From positions 1 through 64,000 of the forward strand of contig NZ_QGNJ01000002.1 of the NCBI RefSeq assembly GCF_003336875.1: a stretch of DNA of 64,000 nt, written 5' to 3'. The translations under genes were made by a program, and so were the position numbers. Source of the stretch: Oleisolibacter albus. GTDB lineage: Bacteria; Pseudomonadota; Alphaproteobacteria; Azospirillales; Azospirillaceae. A model generated the notes under the pieces. That model was not told the DNA's origin and ran no database searches. It was given only the letters and a program-made list of their open reading frames with translations. Numbering within the stretch: position 1 is the stretch's first letter; each line of letters opens with the position of its first letter. This document shows, in pieces, positions 36,223 through 45,771 of this stretch.

Positions 36223-37311
36223 ATGCGCCGTTCCCCGCTGCCGACGCTTTCCCTGCTGCCGGCCCCCCTGGTTCCGGTCCTGCTGCTGGCCGTCCCGATC
36301 CTGATGCCGCGGCCGGCGCTGGCCGCCGAGCAGGACTTCACCTGGCAGGCCGTGGGCCAGCTGGGCGGAGTCTACACCACGGACCCGGCGCGCGGCGGCG
36401 ACCGCTGGAGCGGCTATGCCGGCTATGGCGTGACCGGCGACTGGTCCATCACCACCGACAGCGGGCTGGTCTACGGCCTGTCGGGCACGCTGGGGTCCGG
36501 CGACTATGAGAAGAGCCTGGACCGGCCCGGCACCAATTCGAAATTCACCCTGAGCGAGGGGTATGTCTATGTGACCTCGGCCTGGGGACGGCTGAAGCTG
36601 GGTGACGAGGACGGGGCGGCCAAGCGCGCCGTGGACCTGCTGCCGACCCTGGTCGGCGGGGAGATGGACGGGTTCTGGACCCGGATCGCCGGCGCCGCGC
36701 CCCCCACCGGCCCACTGGGCCGCGACAGCGACGACGCCACCAAGATCCTGTATGAGACGCCGCGCCTGATGGGCCTGCGCGCCGGATTGTCCTGGTCCGG
36801 CGAGCGCAAGAGCCTGGTCGAGGAGATCCGCAAGGCCTCGGACCTGCCGGCGGAGGAGAATCTGTGGGAATTCGGCCTGAACTACCGCGGCGATGTGCGC
36901 GCCTGGTCCTATGAGCTGGCCGCCGGCTATGTGCTGGGCGACAGCCAGACGCCGGGGATCGAGGACACGCGCAGCCTGAAGCTGGCCGGTCTCGTCTATT
37001 ATGGCGGCTTCTCGCTCGGCGCCGTCTGGAGCGATGACGGCGACAGCGCCCGGCTGGACGGGCATGACACCGACGGGCTGACGGTCCAGGGCACCTACGA
37101 GAACGGTCCCTATGGCCTGACCCTGTTCTGGAACGACAGCCGGACCCGGCGCGAGCTGGATTACACCGCCTATGGGCTGGGTCTGTCCTGGCGCGTGCGC
37201 GAGCATCTGACCCTGGGGGTCGACGGGGTGCGCTACGATGCCGACCGCAAGGATGGCGGTGCCGACGGCAAAAGCTGGGTCGGCAGCCTGGTGGCGGAAG
37301 TCCGCTACTGA
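36223..37311 (+). CDS. outer-membrane porin
   Basis: A 362-aa protein with a signal peptide (LLPAPLVPVLLLAVPI, cleavage after ALAA near residue 32). The mature part is rich in alternating aromatic strands, such as GYGVTGDWSITTDSGLVYGL, YVYVTSAWGRLKLGDEDGA and LVYYGGFSLGAVWSDDG, and ends in VAEVRY with a terminal aromatic residue, as expected of a trimeric 16-strand porin. LKLGDEDG matches the general porin family of alphaproteobacteria. ATG 36223 is the start giving a complete signal peptide. Specificity is unknown. Confidence 0.87.
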   Translation: MRRSPLPTLSLLPAPLVPVLLLAVPILMPRPALAAEQDFTWQAVGQLGGVYTTDPARGGDRWSGYAGYGVTGDWSITTDSGLVYGLSGTLGSGDYEKSLDRPGTNSKFTLSEGYVYVTSAWGRLKLGDEDGAAKRAVDLLPTLVGGEMDGFWTRIAGAAPPTGPLGRDSDDATKILYETPRLMGLRAGLSWSGERKSLVEEIRKASDLPAEENLWEFGLNYRGDVRAWSYELAAGYVLGDSQTPGIEDTRSLKLAGLVYYGGFSLGAVWSDDGDSARLDGHDTDGLTVQGTYENGPYGLTLFWNDSRTRRELDYTAYGLGLSWRVREHLTLGVDGVRYDADRKDGGADGKSWVGSLVAEVRY

Positions 37312-37488
37312 TCCGGCTCCGATCGGGCGCAGCGGGCGGGGGGATGCGGTGGCGGCAGAGCCGTCCCCCGCCGGATACCCGTTGCAACCATGTAAAATTC
37401 GCCCATCTCCGGGCCTTGACAATGCGGGGCGGCGGTTCCCAAAGTCCGAACCCCTGTATTCTTCTGCCGTATCGCGAGGAAAACCATC

Positions 37489-39489
37489 ATGTCTTCGGCC
37501 GACGTGCCCGTTCTTGACGCCCAGGTTGCCATTACGCTGCCCGACGGCAGTGTGCGCACCGTGGCGCGGGGCACTACCGCGGCCGAGATCGCGGCCTCCA
37601 TCAGCAAGAGCCTGGCCAAGGCGGCCATCGCCGCCCGGATCGACGGCCAGCTCCGTGATCTGGCCCTGCCCATCGAGCAGGATGCCAGGCTGGAGATCGT
37701 CACCGACAAGAACGAGGCGGACGCCCTGGAGCTCATCCGCCACGACGCCGCCCATGTGATGGCCGAGGCGGTGCAGGAGCTGTATCCCGGCACCCAGGTG
37801 ACCATCGGTCCCGCCATCGCCACCGGCTTCTACTACGACTTCGCGCGGGACACGCCGTTCACGCCCGAGGATCTGGTGAAGATCGAAGAGAAGATGCACG
37901 AGATCGTGAACCGTAACACGCCCTTCACCCGCGAGGTGTGGGCGCGCGATGCGGCCATCGATCACTTCAAGTCGATCGGCGAGAACTACAAGGCCGAGAT
38001 CATCGAGGATCTGCCGGCCGATCAGACCATCACCATCTATCGCCAGGGCAAATGGTACGATCTGTGCCGCGGCCCGCACCTGCCCAGCACGGGCCGGGTC
38101 GGCCATGCCTTCAAGCTGATGAAGGTGGCGGGGGCCTATTGGCGCGGCGACAGCCGCAACGCCATGCTCCAGCGCATCTACGGCACCGCCTGGCGCACCG
38201 AGAAGGAACTGGCCGAGCATCTGCACCAGATCGAGGAGGCGGAGAAGCGGGACCACCGCAAGCTCGGCCGCGAGATGGGGCTGTTCCACCTGCAGGAGGA
38301 AGCGGCCGGCAGCGTGTTCTGGCACCCGAAGGGCTGGGCGCTGTACCGCGCCCTGGAACGCTATATGCGCGCCAAGCTGGACGCCGCCGGCTATGTGGAG
38401 GTGCGCACGCCGCAGCTCTACGACAGCAGCCTGTTCCGGGCCTCCGGTCACTGGGACATGTATGGCGACAACATGTTCAAGATCCGGGAGTCGGTGGCCG
38501 AGGACGGGACCGAGAAGTATCTGGGCGTGAAGCCCATGAACTGCCCGGCCCATGTGCAGATCTTCCGTCAGGGGCTGAAGAGCTACCGCGACCTGCCGCT
38601 GCGCATCGCCGAATTCGGCAATTGCCACCGCAACGAACCCTCGGGCGCGCTGCACGGCATCCTGCGCGTGCGCAACTTCACCCAGGACGACGCCCACATC
38701 TTCTGCACCGAGGATCAGATCCCGACGGAGGCGGCGGAGTATTTCAAGCTGCAGCTGGGCGTGTACAAGGATCTGGGCTTCGATAAGATCGACGTGAAGC
38801 TGGCCCTGCGGCCGGATGTGCGGGCCGGGGCCGACTCCGTCTGGGACAAGGCGGAGCAGGGGCTGCGTGACGCGCTGCGCGCCAACGGTCTGGCGTTCGA
38901 GGAGCTGCCGGGCGAGGGCGCCTTCTATGGCCCCAAGGTGGAATTCCACCTGACCGACGCCATCGGCCGGTCCTGGCAGTGCGGCACCCTGCAGCTGGAT
39001 TTCGTGCTGCCGGAACGGCTGGACGCCAGCTATGTCGGCCAGGACGGAGCCAAGCACCGGCCGGTGATGCTGCACCGGGCCATCCTGGGCAGCTTCGAGC
39101 GCTTCATCGGCATGATGATCGAGCATTATGCCGGCAAGTTCCCGCTGTGGCTGGCCCCGGTGCAGGTCGTGGTGGCCACCATCGTCTCCGACGCCGACGC
39201 CTATGCCGAGACGGTGGCGGCGGCTTGCCGCAAGGCAGGCCTGCGCGTCGAGGCCGATACCCGCAACGAGAAGATCAACCTCAAGGTCCGCGAACACAGC
39301 CTGTCCAAGGTGCCGGTCATGCTGGTGGTCGGGGCCCGCGAGGCCGAACAGGGCAGCGTGGCCATCCGCCGGCTGGGCTCGCAACAGCAGGAAGTGCTTG
39401 CCCTTGCCGACGCCATCGCTAAGTTGACGGCAGAGGCGCAGCCGCCGGCCGTGTCGCCGGTTGACGACTCGACCGATTCCGCGTTTTAG
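37489..39489 (+). CDS. thrS: threonyl-tRNA synthetase
   Basis: It charges tRNA-Thr. The 666-aa protein has the TGS domain (residues 10-70), the editing domain with [12 protein letters not shown] near 84 and [13 protein letters not shown] near 188, and the class II core with NCPAHVQIF (zinc Cys) near 350, [15 protein letters not shown] near 383 and the motif 3 [13 protein letters not shown] near 525. GAGGA precedes ATG 37489. infC follows 108 bp downstream, the classical order. Confidence 0.98.
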   Translation: MSSADVPVLDAQVAITLPDGSVRTVARGTTAAEIAASISKSLAKAAIAARIDGQLRDLALPIEQDARLEIVTDKNEADALELIRHDAAHVMAEAVQELYPGTQVTIGPAIATGFYYDFARDTPFTPEDLVKIEEKMHEIVNRNTPFTREVWARDAAIDHFKSIGENYKAEIIEDLPADQTITIYRQGKWYDLCRGPHLPSTGRVGHAFKLMKVAGAYWRGDSRNAMLQRIYGTAWRTEKELAEHLHQIEEAEKRDHRKLGREMGLFHLQEEAAGSVFWHPKGWALYRALERYMRAKLDAAGYVEVRTPQLYDSSLFRASGHWDMYGDNMFKIRESVAEDGTEKYLGVKPMNCPAHVQIFRQGLKSYRDLPLRIAEFGNCHRNEPSGALHGILRVRNFTQDDAHIFCTEDQIPTEAAEYFKLQLGVYKDLGFDKIDVKLALRPDVRAGADSVWDKAEQGLRDALRANGLAFEELPGEGAFYGPKVEFHLTDAIGRSWQCGTLQLDFVLPERLDASYVGQDGAKHRPVMLHRAILGSFERFIGMMIEHYAGKFPLWLAPVQVVVATIVSDADAYAETVAAACRKAGLRVEADTRNEKINLKVREHSLSKVPVMLVVGAREAEQGSVAIRRLGSQQQEVLALADAIAKLTAEAQPPAVSPVDDSTDSAF

Positions 39490-39590
39490 ACTATATCAGA
39501 CTGAGTGAAACTCTTTGCGTGAAACACTGGGCGCGCCGCCGCCCCGGCCAGGCCACGAGGCCCCCGGCGGCCGCCCCCATTCGAAGGAGA

Positions 39591-39659
39591 ATGTTCCATA
39601 GCCAGGCCTACCCCTCAGGACCGCGAACCGCAACGCGACGGTCCCCGCATCAATCGTGA
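39591..39659 (+). other. out-of-frame decoy ATG and short ORF overlapping the infC start
   Basis: ATG at 39591 begins directly at the end of the AAGGAGA ribosome-binding site and opens a 22-codon frame ending in TGA at 39657-39659. It overlaps infC in a different frame. It is too close to the AAGGAG to be an efficient start and is not considered a gene. Confidence 0.4.
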
Positions 39660-40137
39660 AATCAATGTCCGCGCCGTCCGTCTCGTCGATGCCAATGGCG
39701 AGATGGTGGGCGTCGTCAGTCTGCGCGATGCGCTCTACGCCGCCGAAGAGGCCGGCCTCGATCTGGTCGAGGTCAGCCCGAACGCGGACCCGCCTGTCTG
39801 CAAGATCCTCGACTATGGCAAGTACAAGTACGAGGCACAGAAAAAGGCCAACGAGGCCCGCAAGAAGCAGAAGGTCATCGAGGTCAAGGAAATCAAGCTC
39901 CGTCCCGGTATCGACGAGCATGACTACGAGATCAAGATGAAGGCCATGCGCCGCTTCCTGGAGGAGGGCGACAAGGTCAAGGTGACCATGCGCTTCCGCG
40001 GCCGCGAGATGGCGCACCAGGACATCGGCATGAATGTGCTGGTCAAGGTCCGCGATGCGCTGGAAGACCTGGGCAAGGTCGAACAGATGCCGCGCCTGGA
40101 AGGCAAGCAGATGATTATGGTGCTGGCGCCCCGCTGA
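39598..40137 (+). CDS. infC: translation initiation factor IF-3 with ATA start
   Basis: IF-3 controls start-codon choice and prevents early subunit joining. [10 protein letters not shown] leads into [20 protein letters not shown], then the linker and C domain ([17 protein letters not shown], and [20 protein letters not shown]). No in-frame ATG, GTG or TTG occurs at the expected start. ATA at 39598-39600 sits seven bases after AAGGAGA and gives 179 aa, the normal length. ATG 39703 would remove a third of the N domain. E. coli infC starts at AUU and is autoregulated because IF-3 rejects such starts, so the same is inferred here. Confidence 0.93.
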   Translation: MARPTPQDREPQRDGPRINREINVRAVRLVDANGEMVGVVSLRDALYAAEEAGLDLVEVSPNADPPVCKILDYGKYKYEAQKKANEARKKQKVIEVKEIKLRPGIDEHDYEIKMKAMRRFLEEGDKVKVTMRFRGREMAHQDIGMNVLVKVRDALEDLGKVEQMPRLEGKQMIMVLAPR

Positions 40138-40196
40138 CGCGCCGCACCGGGCATCCGCACTGCCGCTGCCCTGCCGCCTGTGTTCATGGCGGCTGC

Positions 40197-40231
40197 AAAA
40201 TCCCCGCCCGGGCGACCGCGGCGGGGATTTC
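40197..40231 (+). terminator. terminator after infC
   Basis: AAATCCCCGCC (40198-40208) pairs with GGCGGGGATTT (40220-40230) around an 11-nt loop. The T run is short. rpmI and rplT, which usually follow infC, are absent downstream, consistent with the operon ending here. Confidence 0.75.
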
Positions 40232-40281
40232 GCGTTTCCGGCCCTTGCAGGCCGGGGGGACGGCGCCCACCTCAACGGGCC

Positions 40282-40707
40282 ATGATCCGCCGCCGTCTGT
40301 TCCATCGCCTGTTCAGCCTGCTGACCGCCCTGGCCCTGCTGGCCGGAACGGCGGTGCCGGTGCTGGCGGCGGTGCATCCGGTCCGCCCGGCTGCCGCGGC
40401 GGCGGCCGCTCCGGCGGGTGTGTTCCCCGCCGGTCCCGACTGCCATGGCATGGCCGCTCCCGCGGCCGCATCCGCGGGACGGGATAAGGCCCGCCTGGTC
40501 GTCGAACCCGGCCACATGAATCCGGACCAGATGGATGTGGATTGCCTGCGCCTGTGTCTGGGGCAGGTGATCCCGCCTGTTCCAGCCCTGTCTGTGGCTG
40601 TGCCCGTTCCCGTCCGCCTGTCCTTCGCCCGTCCGGTCCAGGATCGTGCCGCCGGCCGTGCGCCGCAGCCGGCCCATCGCCCGCCCCGGTGCTCCCTTCG
40701 CCGCTGA
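40282..40707 (+). CDS. small secreted Cys-containing hypothetical protein
   Basis: A 141-aa protein, not recognised. It has a signal peptide (RLFHRLFSLLTALALLAG, cleavage after VLAA near 29), an Ala/Pro-rich middle with DCHGMAA, and MDVDCLRLCLG near 95. The Cys, His and Met arrangement resembles small periplasmic copper-related proteins, a weak hint supported by the DUF305 gene 47 bp downstream on the same strand. The C-terminal 25 residues are low complexity. Confidence 0.6.
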   Translation: MIRRRLFHRLFSLLTALALLAGTAVPVLAAVHPVRPAAAAAAAPAGVFPAGPDCHGMAAPAAASAGRDKARLVVEPGHMNPDQMDVDCLRLCLGQVIPPVPALSVAVPVPVRLSFARPVQDRAAGRAPQPAHRPPRCSLRR

Positions 40708-40754
40708 CCGCATCGCCGCCTGCCGTCTTCCTGTTCGCGAAGGTTAACCGGACC

Positions 40755-41564
40755 ATGATGATCCGTTCCCCGATCCTGGCCGCGCCGCTGGCGCTCGTCC
40801 TCCTGTCGCTGCCCCTGGCAGCCGCCGCCCAGACCGCGGGCCATGGGCACCACCATCCCACCCCCGCCGCACCGGGCGGCACATCCGCTACCGCAACGGC
40901 ACCCTATGCCGGCCAATGGGCCGAGGATATGGCCCGCATGCATGCCGACATGGACATCCGCCTGTCCGGACAGGCCGACCTGGATTTCCTGCTGGGCATG
41001 ATCCCCCATCACCGCGGCGCCATCGCCATGGCGGAGCTGGCCCTGCGCCACGCCCGCGATCCCCAGGTCCGCGCCCTGGCCCAGAACATCCTCTGGGACC
41101 AGCAGCGGGAGATCCAGGATATGGAGGGGCTGGTGGTCTCACGCCATCTGGGGAACTGGCCCGGAGCCGCCCAGGCGGCGGCCAAGCCGGCCATGATGCT
41201 GCATGGGGGCGACCAGCATCATCACGCGGCCATGGATCACGTGGCCATGGATCATGCGTCGATGGATCATGGGGCCATGGATCAGGCATCCATGGGGCAC
41301 GGCCCGGGGGTGCCCTATGCCGCGGCCTGGGCCACGGTCATGGCCGACATGCATGCGGGCATGGACGTGCCCCTGACCGGGAATGCGGATATCGACTTTC
41401 TGCGCGGCATGATCCCCCATCATGCCGGAGCCCTGGACATGGCCAGGCTGGACCTGGCCTACGGGCGGGATGTCTTCGTGCAGGATCTGGCGCGGGAGAT
41501 CATCATCGCCCAGCAGGCGGAAATCGCGGCCATGCAGGCCATCCTGGCCCGTCTGGGCGGATGA
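40755..41564 (+). CDS. tandem DUF305 periplasmic protein
   Basis: A 269-aa exported protein with signal peptide (LAAPLALVLLSLPLAAAAQ) and a short HGHHH motif. Two DUF305 domains follow: RMHADMDIRLSGQADLDFLL with GMIPHHRGAIAMAE (about 58-125), and DMHAGMDVPLTGNADIDFLR with GMIPHHAGALDMAR (about 200-265). Each keeps the MIPHH motif. The linker contains HHHAAMDHVAMDHASMDHG, a run of Met-Asp-His repeats. DUF305 proteins often sit in copper-resistance loci, so copper binding is likely but inferred. A second ATG at 40758 is equally possible. Confidence 0.88.
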   Translation: MMIRSPILAAPLALVLLSLPLAAAAQTAGHGHHHPTPAAPGGTSATATAPYAGQWAEDMARMHADMDIRLSGQADLDFLLGMIPHHRGAIAMAELALRHARDPQVRALAQNILWDQQREIQDMEGLVVSRHLGNWPGAAQAAAKPAMMLHGGDQHHHAAMDHVAMDHASMDHGAMDQASMGHGPGVPYAAAWATVMADMHAGMDVPLTGNADIDFLRGMIPHHAGALDMARLDLAYGRDVFVQDLAREIIIAQQAEIAAMQAILARLGG

Positions 41565-41713
41565 GGGATCGCAGGCGTTTTACCGGCGGCTTTGACAATG
41601 GCTGCCGCCCGTGGCCCGGCGCCGATGACGTCCTGTGTCTCCTGCCCCCTCTCCGCTGCGGGAAAAGCGCGGTACGCGGACAGGATGGGAACCGCCCTAT
41701 CGCGCGGCTGGGC

Positions 41714-41745
41714 GGTCGCGGACAAGCGCTTGTCCGCGACCTTTT
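41714..41745. terminator. 28-bp perfect palindrome followed by T run
   Basis: GGTCGCGGACAAGC joined directly to its exact reverse complement, then TTTT. As RNA it would form a long hairpin with a four-base loop, 150 bases after the DUF305 stop; a terminator is the simplest reading. Being loopless in DNA, it could instead be a protein-binding dyad. Confidence 0.55.
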
Positions 41746-42157
41746 GTGCCTTCGCCGGAGCGTGGCCGCTTGCCGCCGCCCCGGACCGGACCCGGCCCCG
41801 CCGGCGCCGTCATTGTCGGCGCCGGCAGCGGCGGTGCGGCCCCTCTCGTCCCGGACCGGACCGCGCGGCTGCCGGCCGGCCCCCCTCGTTCATCCCGCCT
41901 GGCAATCGCGCTTGGAAAGGGGAGGTCGATCATGTTCTTGGCGGTCTTGGCTCATGCGCCGTCTCAGGGGCGAGGCTGTGGATAGCCTGGCCGGTTCGCC
42001 AGGTGGCGGTGGTGTCGCTGCCATCATCGCCCGCATGGGAGCCTTGCCGTGGAAGACGGGGTTCGGACCGCTGCGGGCTGCGCGCCGGCCCGGGGCCAGC
42101 CCGCTCCGGCCATTCTATCCGGCCATCGGGGTTGACTCGCGCCTTCTCCCCCGTGCC

Positions 42158-42166
42158 TGTGGATAA
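42158..42166 (-). promoter_or_regulatory. perfect DnaA box, single copy
   Basis: TGTGGATAA is the reverse complement of the consensus TTATCCACA, within an AT-richer segment ending in GTGTAAATTC. No further perfect copies were noticed nearby, so it is more likely a regulatory or titration site, or chance, than an origin. Confidence 0.35.
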
Positions 42167-42345
42167 GTCTGTGTAAATTCGCGGTCTGTTCCGGTGCGAG
42201 TCCAGGATTCTCGCCAGCGGCTACGGCTTGCCCAAATGTTGTGCAGCAGCGAAAGGGGTAGGGATTCCGCCACCGACTCGGGGAACCCGGATGTGGTGGC
42301 GGCGTTGCGGCCCTTCACGGCGGCACTGCCGGGAACCGGCGATGG

Positions 42346-43635
42346 TCAAAGCACCGCTCGGGTGACCTCGGTTCTCAGGCTGCGCAGCGCGGCCGTCACC
42401 TGAGTGACGTCACCGAAGCGATGTGTTTCCACCATCAAGGCCCTGGCCAGATGCAGGCACCGGGTCTCGCACAGGGCGCGGCGGTCGGGGTCGGCAATGG
42501 ACTCCAGGTCCATGTTGTGGGAAATGCCCAGGATGCGGCGGGTGATCTTGGCGCCGGCGAAGCCCAGCGCATCGGCGAAAACCCGGTCGAGATAGGCCTG
42601 CCGCTCGGCTTCCAGCGCCTGGGTGCCCGTGCTGTCCACGAACAGGGCGGCGGGATAGGCGTCGCCCGTGCCGCCGCCGCGCCAGCGGGCCAGGAAGCGG
42701 GTGCGGAAGCCGGTCCAGATCTCCTCCGCCGCGGTCAGGACGGCCTCCCGGCTGGCGTCGCGGGACGCCCCGGGGCCGGCATGCCCGTCCTGGGCCAGGG
42801 CGTTGAGCCAGAGATTGCCCAGCAGGGCGCCGATATCGAAGCCTATGGGGCCGAACAGACAGAATTCCGGGTCTATGACCCGGGTATCCTCCGCCGTGAC
42901 CATGATCGAGCCGGTGTGCAGGTCGCCATGCAGCAGCGCCTCCGGGCTGGCCAGGAATTTCAGCTTCAGCCGGCTGGCGGCCAGCTTCCAGTCCGTGTCG
43001 GCCCGCACGGCGGCGGCCACCCCATCCAGCTGGGGGCTGGTCCAGCGGTTATGCGGATGGACCATGTAGGGCTCGGTGAAGACAACGGTTTCGGTCAGGC
43101 CGCACATCTCCCAGTTCCCGGCGAAGAGGCCCAGCAGGTCCTTCTTCTCGCGCGCCGGCAGGGCCAGATCGCTGGTGCCGTACAGCGTCTCGGCCAGGAA
43201 GCGGCCCATCTGCGCCGCCAGGGCGGGATAGGTCAGCCCCTCGACCAGCCCGTAGCGCAGGATTCTGTGCGGGGTCAGTGCCTCCATGACGATGGCGAAC
43301 AGCATCTCGTCATAATGGATCAGGTGCGGCAGCCGGTCGGGGGCGAAGCGCGCCTGTACGCGCAGGGCCATCTGTTCGAACCAGGCCCGCTTCAGGCCCA
43401 GCGGCCAGCCCTCGCCGACCACCCGCAGATAGGGCAGGGCCTGCTTGACACAGACCGAGCCGGCGGGGCCATGAACCAGGAACACCTGGTTCATGTTGCC
43501 GTCCCCCACCTCCCGCGCCCGCCAATCGTCGGGGCCGCCACCCAGCCGCTCCGCCACGGTGGGAATGCCCGCCAGGAAGGCCGGGACCTGGGCCTCGGTC
43601 AGGATGCGGTATCCATCGGGCATGGCGAGCGGCAT
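42346..43635 (-). CDS. mtnK: S-methyl-5-thioribose kinase
   Basis: It phosphorylates methylthioribose in methionine salvage. The 429-aa protein has the APH-like fold: REVGDGNMNQVFLVHG near residue 41 (nucleotide loop), CVKQALPYLRVVGEGWPL near 62, LLHGDLHTGSIMV near 232 (catalytic Asp), and VIDPEFCLFGPIGFDIG near 252 (metal Asp). These match MtnK closely. No other mtn gene is adjacent. ATG 43635 or 43623 may be the start. Confidence 0.94.
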   Translation of the reverse strand: MPLAMPDGYRILTEAQVPAFLAGIPTVAERLGGGPDDWRAREVGDGNMNQVFLVHGPAGSVCVKQALPYLRVVGEGWPLGLKRAWFEQMALRVQARFAPDRLPHLIHYDEMLFAIVMEALTPHRILRYGLVEGLTYPALAAQMGRFLAETLYGTSDLALPAREKKDLLGLFAGNWEMCGLTETVVFTEPYMVHPHNRWTSPQLDGVAAAVRADTDWKLAASRLKLKFLASPEALLHGDLHTGSIMVTAEDTRVIDPEFCLFGPIGFDIGALLGNLWLNALAQDGHAGPGASRDASREAVLTAAEEIWTGFRTRFLARWRGGGTGDAYPAALFVDSTGTQALEAERQAYLDRVFADALGFAGAKITRRILGISHNMDLESIADPDRRALCETRCLHLARALMVETHRFGDVTQVTAALRSLRTEVTRAVL

Positions 43636-43856
43636 GGTGGTCTTCCTCTTCGACAGGGCTTTGGCCCTACTCTACCGGCCAGCCGAACAGGAGAGGAAGG
43701 CAGGGAACCCGGATCAACCCCGGTTCCCGGTCACATCCGCGTGGGGTCCATCGGAAAGGGGGGGGCGGCAGGCCCTGCCGTTCCGGCGACATTTCCCCCA
43801 GGCTTATGCGATTTGAAAGCGAGCGAGGCCCGGCCCGGATGGAACAGGCCAACCGG

Positions 43857-44411
43857 TCAGTTGTCGACCTGTTCGTCCTTCTGCACGCCCCAGAACTCAT
43901 CCCGTCGCAGCCAGCCCTGATAGCCCTGAAGCTCGACCAGGCACCAATCGTTGCGGCATTTCAGCAGCTTGCCCATGACCCCGGGTTCCGCCTGGGCCAC
44001 AGCGGGGCTGCCGGCGGAATTGTCCTGCCGCAGGACGCGCATGGTCCCTGTCACCACCAGGGTGCGCCGACCGCTCAGCATGCTCTGATGCACCCAGCCC
44101 TGGGCGCCGTCCACATCGCGGATGCGGCGCCAGGTGTCGAACTCCGCCGTGATCTCCACCGGCATGCCGGGACGGGTGAACTTCCATTCGATGGGATAGG
44201 ACTTGCCGGGACCGGTGCGGACATTGACCTCGCCCGAACGCAGCGAGACGAAGCGGGGCACGGGCAGGCCGCTGCGGATGATGGCGTCGGGTTTGGGGTC
44301 GGCCTCCTGCGGCTCCTCGGCCAGGGCGCCGGTCGCGGCCGAGAGGGCGCCCGCCAGCAGCAACAGGGCCACCCTCACCGTGCGAGCAGATCGAAACCGC
44401 TGCATGACCAT
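43857..44411 (-). CDS. exported SH3-domain protein
   Basis: A 184-aa protein with a signal peptide (VRVALLLLAGALSAATG, cleavage near ALAEE). RFVSLRSGEVNVRTGPGKSY starts a bacterial SH3 domain that continues through WRRIRDVDGAQGWVHQSML; a second copy ends in WCLVELQGYQGWLRRDEFWG. Such proteins bind or sense peptidoglycan in the periplasm. It is divergent from the hydroxyacid dehydrogenase, a pairing I recall as common in alphaproteobacteria. ATG 44405 is an alternative start. Confidence 0.86.
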   Translation of the reverse strand: MVMQRFRSARTVRVALLLLAGALSAATGALAEEPQEADPKPDAIIRSGLPVPRFVSLRSGEVNVRTGPGKSYPIEWKFTRPGMPVEITAEFDTWRRIRDVDGAQGWVHQSMLSGRRTLVVTGTMRVLRQDNSAGSPAVAQAEPGVMGKLLKCRNDWCLVELQGYQGWLRRDEFWGVQKDEQVDN

Positions 44412-44602
44412 TGTCGCCCAAGACCTTGTCCGGAAAGCACAGCGGCGCCTCACCCGGCGCCGTTTGTCTTTGTGCCGCCCCCCTGGCGGCCGGTCAAGGG
44501 CAGCGGTCCCGGCGGATTGTCCCCTGCGCGGCGGGCCGCCGTCTGGACAAGGCGCGTCCACCCTTGTTACTTCATGCAAAAGTCCCAGGGAGGATCACGG
44601 GC

Positions 44603-45592
44603 ATGGCCGAACGCAAGAAGCCGCTGATCATCGTCACGCGCAAGCTGCCGGACATGATCGAGACCCGGATGATGGAGCTGTTCACGGCACGGCTGAACCT
44701 GGACGACCATCCCTTGTCACGGGACGAGCTGGTCCAGGCGGTGCAGACGGCCGACGTGCTGGTGCCGACGGTCACCGACCGCATTGACGAGGCGCTGATC
44801 CGCGCCGCCGGGCCGCAATTGAAGCTGATCGCCAATTTCGGCAACGGCGTCGACCATATCGACCTCAAGGTCGCGCGCGAACGCGGCATCGCCGTCACCA
44901 ACACGCCCGGCGTGCTGACCGAGGACACCGCCGACATGACCATGGCCCTGATCCTGGCCACGGCGCGGCGACTGACCGAGGGCGAGCGGCTGGTCCGCTC
45001 CGGCCGCTGGACCGGCTGGGGGCCGACCACCATGCTGGGGTCGCGTCTGGGGGGCAAGCGGCTGGGCATCATCGGCATGGGCCGCATCGGTCAGGCCTTG
45101 GCGCGGCGGGCCAAGGGCTTCGGCCTGTCGATCCACTATCACAACCGCAAGCAACTGCATCCCGAGATCGAGGCGGAACTGGACGCCACCTATTGGGAAA
45201 GTCTGGACCAGATGCTGGCCCGGATGGACGTCATCTCCATCAACTGTCCGCGCACCCCGGCCACCTACCATCTGCTGAATGCCCGCCGGCTGCAGTTGCT
45301 GAAGCCCAGCGCCATCATCGTCAACACCAGCCGCGGCGAAGCCATCGACGAGGCCACCCTGGCCCGCATGCTCCAGCGCAAGGAGATCGCGGGGGCCGGG
45401 CTGGATGTGTTCGAGCAGGAGCCCTCGGTCGATCCCAAGCTGCTGAAGCTGGAAAACGTGGTCCTATTGCCGCACCTGGGCTCCGCCACCTACGAGAGCC
45501 GGGTGGAGATGGGCGAGAAGGTCATCATCAACATCAAAAGCTTCGTCGACGGTCACGCCCCGCCGGACCGCGTGCTGGACCTGCTGTTCTGA
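44603..45592 (+). CDS. D-2-hydroxyacid dehydrogenase (glyoxylate/hydroxypyruvate reductase type)
   Basis: A 329-aa NAD(P)-dependent enzyme. LIANFGNGVDHIDL near residue 75 is in the substrate domain, LGIIGMGRIGQALARRAKGF near 152 is the Rossmann loop, IVNTSRGEAIDE holds the catalytic Arg near 242, DVFEQEP the Glu near 271, and LLPHLGSAT the His near 290. It best resembles GyaR-type glyoxylate reductases. GGGAGGATC precedes ATG 44603. Confidence 0.93.
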   Translation: MAERKKPLIIVTRKLPDMIETRMMELFTARLNLDDHPLSRDELVQAVQTADVLVPTVTDRIDEALIRAAGPQLKLIANFGNGVDHIDLKVARERGIAVTNTPGVLTEDTADMTMALILATARRLTEGERLVRSGRWTGWGPTTMLGSRLGGKRLGIIGMGRIGQALARRAKGFGLSIHYHNRKQLHPEIEAELDATYWESLDQMLARMDVISINCPRTPATYHLLNARRLQLLKPSAIIVNTSRGEAIDEATLARMLQRKEIAGAGLDVFEQEPSVDPKLLKLENVVLLPHLGSATYESRVEMGEKVIINIKSFVDGHAPPDRVLDLLF

Positions 45593-45771
45593 CGGCGCGC
45601 CGGGCGCTTCAGGCTATCCGGGTTCCCCGCCGGAGCGGTGGGGATGGGCACGCCGCCATGACGGTTTGATGATGCGAACATGACAGAGCGTTAAGGAAGC
45701 CGCCATCAATCGGTCACGGATGGCGTGGTTGGCTGCCGGCCGATTCCGTTCGTGCCGTCAGGGAGTTCGTC

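Larger units (their letters stand above)
41565..42345. other. 780-bp gap without a recognisable gene
   Basis: Several open frames cross this gap on both strands, but all have low-complexity Arg/Pro/Ala composition and none matches a known family. It contains a 28-bp perfect palindrome (41714-41741) and a perfect DnaA box (42158-42166), listed separately. Confidence 0.5.

Noticed and set aside
36178-39384. Open frame of 1068 codons on the minus strand opposite the porin and thrS
   Set aside because: It is the mirror of two well-identified genes. High GC3 keeps antisense frames open. Composition is Gln/His/Gly/Arg-rich with no recognisable domain.
42158-42166. Possible replication origin at the DnaA box
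   Set aside because: Only one perfect box was noticed, with no cluster, no strongly AT-rich unwinding region and no dnaA, parAB or hemE nearby.
41592-42176. Open frame of 194 codons in the gap after the DUF305 gene
   Set aside because: Low-complexity Arg/Pro/Ala composition, overlaps other open frames, crosses the palindrome, no motif.
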